DNA from: an uncultured Gammaproteobacteria bacterium | GTDB lineage: Bacteria; Pseudomonadota; Gammaproteobacteria; GCA-001735895 | Direction: 5' to 3' | Assembly: GCA_945787265.1 (NCBI GenBank) | Contig: CALZHS010000033.1 | Coordinates: 1-9,511 of the forward strand | DNA length: 9,511 nucleotides | Translations under genes and position numbers: made by a program | The notes under the pieces: model-generated | The model's database searches: none | What the model saw: the letters and a program-made list of their open reading frames with translations, nothing else | What the model was told of the DNA's origin: nothing | Shown: in pieces, positions 5,992 through 9,511 of the stretch | Position numbering within the stretch: the first letter of the stretch is position 1 | How the letters are laid out: the number at the start of each line of letters is the position of its first letter

Positions 5992-7137
5992 TCAGCCGGC
6001 CGGCAGTCTCAATCGGCTAATACTCCAGCCGCAAAAAGCGAGTATCGACATGAACACGATAATCATACCCTGCCATCCGATCCCTTCAAATAAATAGCCC
6101 GGCAACCAGGAACCCAGCGCTCCGCTGAAGTAATAAACCGACACGTAAACCCCGTTAACGACACCCTTGTGTTCCCGCGCCAGGTGATTCGCGAGTCCCG
6201 AGAGCAAAGCATGAATCAGGAAAAAGCCCGCTGCCAGGAAGAACATCATGACTATGAGCCCTTTATAGGCAACCAACAGGAGCATCAAAAGGCCAAGTGA
6301 ATGAATCAACAGACCCAGCCACAATCCCTTGCGTTCATCCCGCAAGCGCTTGCTGATCGACTCACTGAAAAAAGAGACCGGGGCGCCGACCAGGTAACCC
6401 AGGTAAAGCAGCGAGATCAGGAACGGAGTCGCGGTGGCGTCAATATTCTGCAGATGAAACGGAACAATGTTCAGTATCCCCGAAAATACGAAAAACACCG
6501 AGGCCAGCGCCATCAGCATGAAACGAAAGTTCCGGTTCAGCAATACCCGCGAAATACTCCTCGGATCGAGGCGGGCAAAATTGATATCGGCGTCGGATTC
6601 CACGCGGGTCAGCAACAGCAGTGGAACAAGCTGCATCAAACCCATGATGACAAAGGCGCTGCGCCAGTCGAACGAACTCGCGAAAATACCACCCAGCAGG
6701 CGGCCACTGAAACCCCCGAGGATGGTTGCACCGATATAAAACCCCATCGCCCGACGTACCATCTGCGCTGGCACCATGCTCGCACAGTAAGTCATCAGGG
6801 CGGTAAAAATGGCCGGCAACAGCAGGCCCTGCAGCAGTCGTAACAGGATCAGATGCCAGAATTCCTCGGCGAAGTAGAAACAAACCTGGTCAAGTGCCAG
6901 CAACGCGAGCGCGACCGATAACATCAACCTGGCCGGGATAGCCTGCAGAAAATATCCATACAGCGCGGGGGCGATTGCCAGAGGTAGCATCGCTACGGTC
7001 ATCAACAATCCTGCCTCCCCTGCGGAAACCCCAAAATTTTCGGCCAGCAGCGGCAGCATCGGCTGCGGGATATACAGCGTGCTGAACGAAATAATGGTCG
7101 CGATCAGCGCGATGACGAGGTTACGGGTGAAGATCAT
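5992..7137 (-). CDS. MFS transporter, YnfM-like 12-TM efflux family
   Basis: This is an inner-membrane major facilitator of 381 residues with about twelve hydrophobic helices in two halves, separated by a polar stretch around 178-205. N-terminal IPQPMLPLL (23-31) matches the first-helix signature of YnfM-type carriers ('QP.LPL..'). LLRLLQG (98-104) in helix 4 and GGFSGRLLGG (141-150) in helix 5 are further marks of that group. The likely role is proton-driven export of a small molecule; the substrate is unknown. I chose the start at 7137 (MIFTRNL) because helix 1 follows at once. The frame is open to an ATG at 7338, but that 67-residue extension is polar, unlike the family, and runs into the repeat cluster. 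No strong Shine-Dalgarno was seen. It is divergent from the EamA gene and upstream of the VOC run. Confidence 0.88.
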   Translation of the reverse strand: MIFTRNLVIALIATIISFSTLYIPQPMLPLLAENFGVSAGEAGLLMTVAMLPLAIAPALYGYFLQAIPARLMLSVALALLALDQVCFYFAEEFWHLILLRLLQGLLLPAIFTALMTYCASMVPAQMVRRAMGFYIGATILGGFSGRLLGGIFASSFDWRSAFVIMGLMQLVPLLLLTRVESDADINFARLDPRSISRVLLNRNFRFMLMALASVFFVFSGILNIVPFHLQNIDATATPFLISLLYLGYLVGAPVSFFSESISKRLRDERKGLWLGLLIHSLGLLMLLLVAYKGLIVMMFFLAAGFFLIHALLSGLANHLAREHKGVVNGVYVSVYYFSGALGSWLPGYLFEGIGWQGMIIVFMSILAFCGWSISRLRLPAG

Positions 7138-7312
7138 CGGCGAGCGCGTTGACGTCAGCAAGACGGCCAACGATATAAACCATCCCAGGCGTATCGATCG
7201 CAAATTTCGCTTTCGTAATATTGATAATGGCGAGGTGGCAAGCCAGCACTTCGAGCTCCCTGAGTATTTAACGGCATGATAACCGTGTGGAGGATTGACG
7301 GGAATATGAATT

Positions 7313-7400
7313 GTCAGCCCGCAGGATACAGTTGTCACCCCGCGGGACCCCGGCTGTCATCCCGCGACTTGACCCGAAGCGTCGGACCGGCGGGATTCAG
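7313..7400 (+). repeat. Cluster of three related short palindromic repeats, GTCA-CCCGCGGGA-C(C)AG type
   Basis: Three imperfect copies follow one another at 21-22-base intervals: GTCAGCCCGCAGGATACAG (7313-7331), GTCACCCCGCGGGACCCCG (7334-7352) and a longer copy from GTCATCCCGC (7356) to GGCGGGATTCAG (7400). The third has ATCCCGC (7359-7365) pairing with GCGGGAT (7390-7396) around a 24-base insert that includes CGACTTGACCCG. All fit the outline GTCAT-palindrome-ATCCAG, a style of dispersed REP-like repeat common between genes in proteobacteria. There is no unique spacer structure as in CRISPR and no transposase. Confidence 0.55.
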
Positions 7401-7453
7401 CAACCAGGCAGCAGAAATCGATTACTTCTGTTACCGGTGAGTTGGTATGATGT

Positions 7454-7468
7454 GCGTTCTTCGAACGC
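7454..7468. repeat. Small perfect hairpin, GCGTTC-TTC-GAACGC
   Basis: GCGTTC (7454-7459) and GAACGC (7463-7468) are exact reverse complements around a three-base loop. The rightward strand continues GATTGTTT, so it is weakly terminator-like, but no rightward gene ends here. It may belong to the neighbouring repeat cluster. Confidence 0.4.
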
Positions 7469-7478
7469 GATTGTTTGA

Positions 7479-7506
7479 CTGGATGCCGTGTCAGGCACGG
7501 CATGAC
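7479..7506 (-). repeat. Inverted copy of the GTCAT...ATCCAG palindromic repeat
   Basis: CTGGAT (7479-7484) and ATGAC (7502-7506) bound an exact 8-base inverted repeat: ATGCCGTG (7483-7490) pairs with CACGGCAT (7496-7503) around TCAGG. Read on the minus strand it is GTCAT-GCCGTG-CCTGA-CACGGC-ATCCAG, the same frame as the third copy of the cluster at 7356-7400 but with a different stem sequence and the opposite orientation. Confidence 0.6.
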
Positions 7507-7542
7507 CCTAACTTAACCGGCACAGATAATAATAAATCAAAT

Positions 7543-8448
7543 ATGGAACTGTGGATTCCACTTACGATTGCCGCGGCGTTTTTTCAGAACATCCGATCGG
7601 CCATGCAGAAGCATCTCCAGGGCAAGCTTTCGACGCTGGGGGCTGCCTACGTGCGTTTTTTGTATGCCTGGCCGATCGCGTTGCTATACCTGTTTGCCGC
7701 CATCGTGATCGAAGGCCACCCGCTTCCGGGCTTTAGCGCCAGTTTCCTGATCTACGCACTGCTCGGCGGCATTTGCCAGATCATGTTCACGATCTTCCTG
7801 CTGTGGCTGTTTTCGTTTCACAACTTCGCAGTCGGTACCACATTTTCCAAGCTCGAAACCATCATGGTCGCCATATTCGGGCTACTGTTACTTGGTGACA
7901 AACTTACCCCCGGGGTCGTCATCGCGATCGCAATGAGCACGGTGGGTCTGGTCGTGTTAAGTGCCGGCCAGGCAAAGATCAGCCTCGCCAATTTGATCAA
8001 TGGTTTGTGGCGCTTACCGACGCTGATAGGTCTTGCCTGCGCCGCCTGGCTCGGCATGAGCGTGGTCCTGTTCCGGGCCGCCTCGCTATCGCTAAACCTG
8101 GATAGTTTCATGGTGTCCGCGGCGTTCACGCTGTTGATCGTGTTGATCCTGCAAATCGCGATCATGACGGTGCTGATTGGTATCCGTGAACCTGGCCAGC
8201 TAGCCAGGGTCAGGACACACTGGCGCCCGGCGATGCTGGTGGGTATCAGTGGCGGCCTGGCTTCGATCGGATGGTTCAGCGCGTTTACGCTGCAAAACGC
8301 GACTTACGTACGTGCACTCGGGCAGATCGAGCTGATCTTCACGTTTATCGCAACACTGCTGTTTTTCCGGGAAAAAGTTGCACGCGCCGAGATCGCGGGC
8401 ATCGCACTGATCACCGCCGCGATCATCATTATCCTGCTGTCGAGTTAA
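7543..8448 (+). CDS. EamA/DMT-family membrane transporter
   Basis: This inner-membrane permease of the drug/metabolite transporter superfamily has 301 residues and about ten hydrophobic helices arranged as two EamA repeats, roughly 4-140 and 160-299. Each half ends with the family's typical strong helix pair: FSKLETIMVAIFGLLLLGDKL (101-121) in the first and GQIELIFTFIATLLFFREK (260-278) in the second. The latter is followed by a helix beginning AEIAGIALI. Substrates in this superfamily range from amino acids to nucleotide sugars and cannot be inferred. I chose the ATG at 7543 because helix 1 starts at once. The frame is open to 7447, but those 32 residues are translated repeat DNA (the hairpin at 7479-7506). 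No Shine-Dalgarno is evident. The stop overlaps that of the convergent dehydrogenase gene by four bases. Confidence 0.88.
   Translation: MELWIPLTIAAAFFQNIRSAMQKHLQGKLSTLGAAYVRFLYAWPIALLYLFAAIVIEGHPLPGFSASFLIYALLGGICQIMFTIFLLWLFSFHNFAVGTTFSKLETIMVAIFGLLLLGDKLTPGVVIAIAMSTVGLVVLSAGQAKISLANLINGLWRLPTLIGLACAAWLGMSVVLFRAASLSLNLDSFMVSAAFTLLIVLILQIAIMTVLIGIREPGQLARVRTHWRPAMLVGISGGLASIGWFSAFTLQNATYVRALGQIELIFTFIATLLFFREKVARAEIAGIALITAAIIIILLSS
8445..8448. other. Convergent stop-codon overlap (TTAA)
   Basis: The EamA stop is TAA at 8446-8448 and the dehydrogenase stop is TAA read from 8447-8445, so the two convergent genes overlap by the self-complementary TTAA. There is no room for a private terminator for either gene, so transcripts must overlap into the neighbour. 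Confidence 0.85.
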
Positions 8449-9506
8449 CCCAGTCGCGCCACAATCGCGGCACCGCAGTCGCTGCAGCTGGACGCGCCGC
8501 CCATGTCGGGTGTCAGGTTGTCGCGCTCGCGAATAACGTCTTCGATGGCGGTGACAATGGCATCGTGCGCATCCGCGTGGCCGAGATGCTGCAGCATCAT
8601 CGCCGCGGACCAGATCTGCCCGATCGGGTTGGCGATCCCCTGGCCTGCAATATCCGGTGCCGAACCGTGCACCGGTTCAAACATCGACGGAAAATTACGT
8701 TCCGGATTGATATTGGCTGACGGTGCGATGCCGATGGTACCGGTAACGCCCGGACCCAGGTCGGACAGGATATCGCCAAACAGGTTGGAGCCCACGACGA
8801 CATCGAAAATTTCAGGCTTGTTAACGAAGTGCGAAACCAGGATGTCGATATGATACTTGTCCATATCAATTTCCGGATAGTGCTCGGCCATCGCGGCGGC
8901 CCGCTCGTCCCAGTAGGGCATGGTATGGATGATACCGTTGGACTTGGTTGCCGAAGTCAGGCGTTTGCGTGGCCGCGACATGGCCAGTTCAAAGGCATAC
9001 TTTAAAACCCGATCGGTACCCTTGCGCGTGAAGATCGATTGCTGCATCGCCATTTCGTCGTCAGTGCCGGCGAACATCCGTCCGCCCACGTTCGAGTATT
9101 CGCCCTCGCAGTTTTCGCGCACCACGTAAAAGTCGATATCCCCCGCTTTCTTACCGACCAGCGGGCACTGCATGCCCTCGAACAACCTGACCGGCCTGAG
9201 GTTGATGTATTGCTGGAACTCGCGCCGGATTGGAATCAGCAGACCCCACAGCGAAACGTGGTCGAGAACGGTAGGGAATCCGACAGCCCCAAGAAAAATT
9301 GCGTCGAACTTCGATAACTGCTCGATGCCGTCCGCCGGCATCATCGCGCCGGTTTCGAGATAGCGCTCGCAGCTCCAGTCGAAATGTTCAAATTCAAAGG
9401 AAATGTTGAACCGTGGCGCGAGCGTTTCGAGCACCCTGATGCCCTCGGGTACAACTTCCATGCCGATCCCGTCACCCGGGATGGACGCGATTCGATAGGA
9501 AGTCAT
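8445..9506 (-). CDS. Tartrate / D-malate dehydrogenase (TtuC/DmlA type; isocitrate/isopropylmalate dehydrogenase family)
   Basis: This is a cytoplasmic NAD- and divalent-metal-dependent beta-decarboxylating dehydrogenase of 353 residues, full length. IPGDGIG (9-15) opens the family fold. SLWGLL (85-90) with RREFQQYINLRPVRL (94-108) is characteristic of the D-malate/tartrate branch and separates it from LeuB and Icd. DFYVVREN (125-132) and EGEYS (134-138), TSATKSN with the catalytic Lys188, and NLFGDILSDL (241-250, with metal-ligand aspartates Asp245 and Asp249, and Asp221 from the partner chain) follow. GSAPDIAG (281-288) is the nucleotide-binding loop. It closely resembles what I recall of E. 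coli DmlA, which oxidises D-malate to pyruvate and CO2; tartrate dehydrogenases share these motifs, so the substrate is open. The C-terminal SSCSDCG (339-345) is unusual. The ATG at 9506 has only five bases of context upstream. Confidence 0.9.
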   Translation of the reverse strand: MTSYRIASIPGDGIGMEVVPEGIRVLETLAPRFNISFEFEHFDWSCERYLETGAMMPADGIEQLSKFDAIFLGAVGFPTVLDHVSLWGLLIPIRREFQQYINLRPVRLFEGMQCPLVGKKAGDIDFYVVRENCEGEYSNVGGRMFAGTDDEMAMQQSIFTRKGTDRVLKYAFELAMSRPRKRLTSATKSNGIIHTMPYWDERAAAMAEHYPEIDMDKYHIDILVSHFVNKPEIFDVVVGSNLFGDILSDLGPGVTGTIGIAPSANINPERNFPSMFEPVHGSAPDIAGQGIANPIGQIWSAAMMLQHLGHADAHDAIVTAIEDVIRERDNLTPDMGGASSCSDCGAAIVARLG

Positions 9507-9511
9507 GGATC

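Larger units (their letters stand above)
7138..7542. other. 405-bp divergent intergenic region between MFS and EamA genes
   Basis: The left part (7138-7312) shows no repeat and no promoter I can defend. The right part holds the palindromic repeat cluster (7313-7400), a small hairpin (7454-7468) and an inverted repeat unit (7479-7506). The last stretch before the EamA ATG (7507-7542) is AT-rich (ataataataaatc) and may hold its promoter or a leader without a Shine-Dalgarno. Open frames crossing this region are extensions of the flanking genes, with no coding character of their own. Confidence 0.5.

Noticed and set aside
7138..7338. 67-residue N-terminal extension of the MFS gene
   Set aside because: It is not like an MFS N-terminus, runs into the repeat cluster, and helix 1 starts right after the ATG at 7137.
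7313..7400. CRISPR-like reading of the tandem repeats
   Set aside because: The 21-22-base period is all repeat with no unique spacers, units are imperfect, and no cas genes are present.
7313..7506. Inverted repeats as ends of a mobile element
   Set aside because: Only about 80 bases without a coding frame lie between the oppositely oriented units, and no target-site duplication is seen; a REP-like repeat cluster is simpler.
7447..7542. In-frame N-terminal extension of the EamA gene starting at an ATG at 7447
   Set aside because: The extra 32 residues are polar and are translated from the palindromic repeat and hairpin; the family N-terminus and first helix begin at 7543.
8271..8720. 149-residue plus-strand frame bridging the EamA and dehydrogenase genes
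   Set aside because: It overlaps two well-supported genes in other frames, is rich in Arg and His, and has no domain; it is a shadow frame.

Overview
The window looks like chromosomal housekeeping and accessory metabolism from a moderately GC-rich gammaproteobacterium. This placement is an inference from three things: the protein flavour (a YnfM-like MFS carrier, ThpR, and a DmlA/TtuC-type dehydrogenase close to the E. coli one), codon choice, and a cluster of the GTCAT...ATCCAG palindromic repeats often scattered through proteobacterial intergenic DNA. A free-living, possibly marine, heterotroph would fit, but nothing here proves it. I see no rRNA, tRNA, CRISPR array, integrase, transposase or phage gene.

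Left part (1-3963). A truncated leftward membrane-protein gene, possibly an ion channel, runs off the left edge. Then come a rightward class V aminotransferase/cysteine-desulfurase-like gene (245-1699), a GC-rich palindrome with a T-run that probably ends it, and a leftward phytanoyl-CoA dioxygenase-family gene (1737-2603). That gene diverges from a rightward Cys/Met-metabolism PLP enzyme (2761-3963). The two share a 157-bp control region with a recognisable promoter candidate on each strand.

Middle part (4022-7137). This is a leftward block: MFS exporter (5992-7137), then after 112 bp a VOC-superfamily protein, ThpR RNA 2',3'-cyclic phosphodiesterase and a fatty acid desaturase. The last three are joined by 1-base and 4-base stop/start overlaps, so they are almost certainly one translationally coupled operon although their textbook roles differ.

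Right part (7138-9511). A 405-bp divergent intergenic region holds a cluster of related short palindromic repeats. It is followed by a rightward EamA/DMT permease (7543-8448) and a leftward tartrate/D-malate dehydrogenase (8445-9506). The stop codons of these two overlap in the self-complementary tetramer TTAA.

I do not see a clearly new multi-gene system. The best candidates for follow-up are the VOC-thpR-desaturase coupled operon, the repeat cluster upstream of the EamA gene, and the divergent dioxygenase/PLP-lyase pair. Exact substrates of the PLP enzymes, the dioxygenase, the VOC protein and both transporters cannot be read from sequence.
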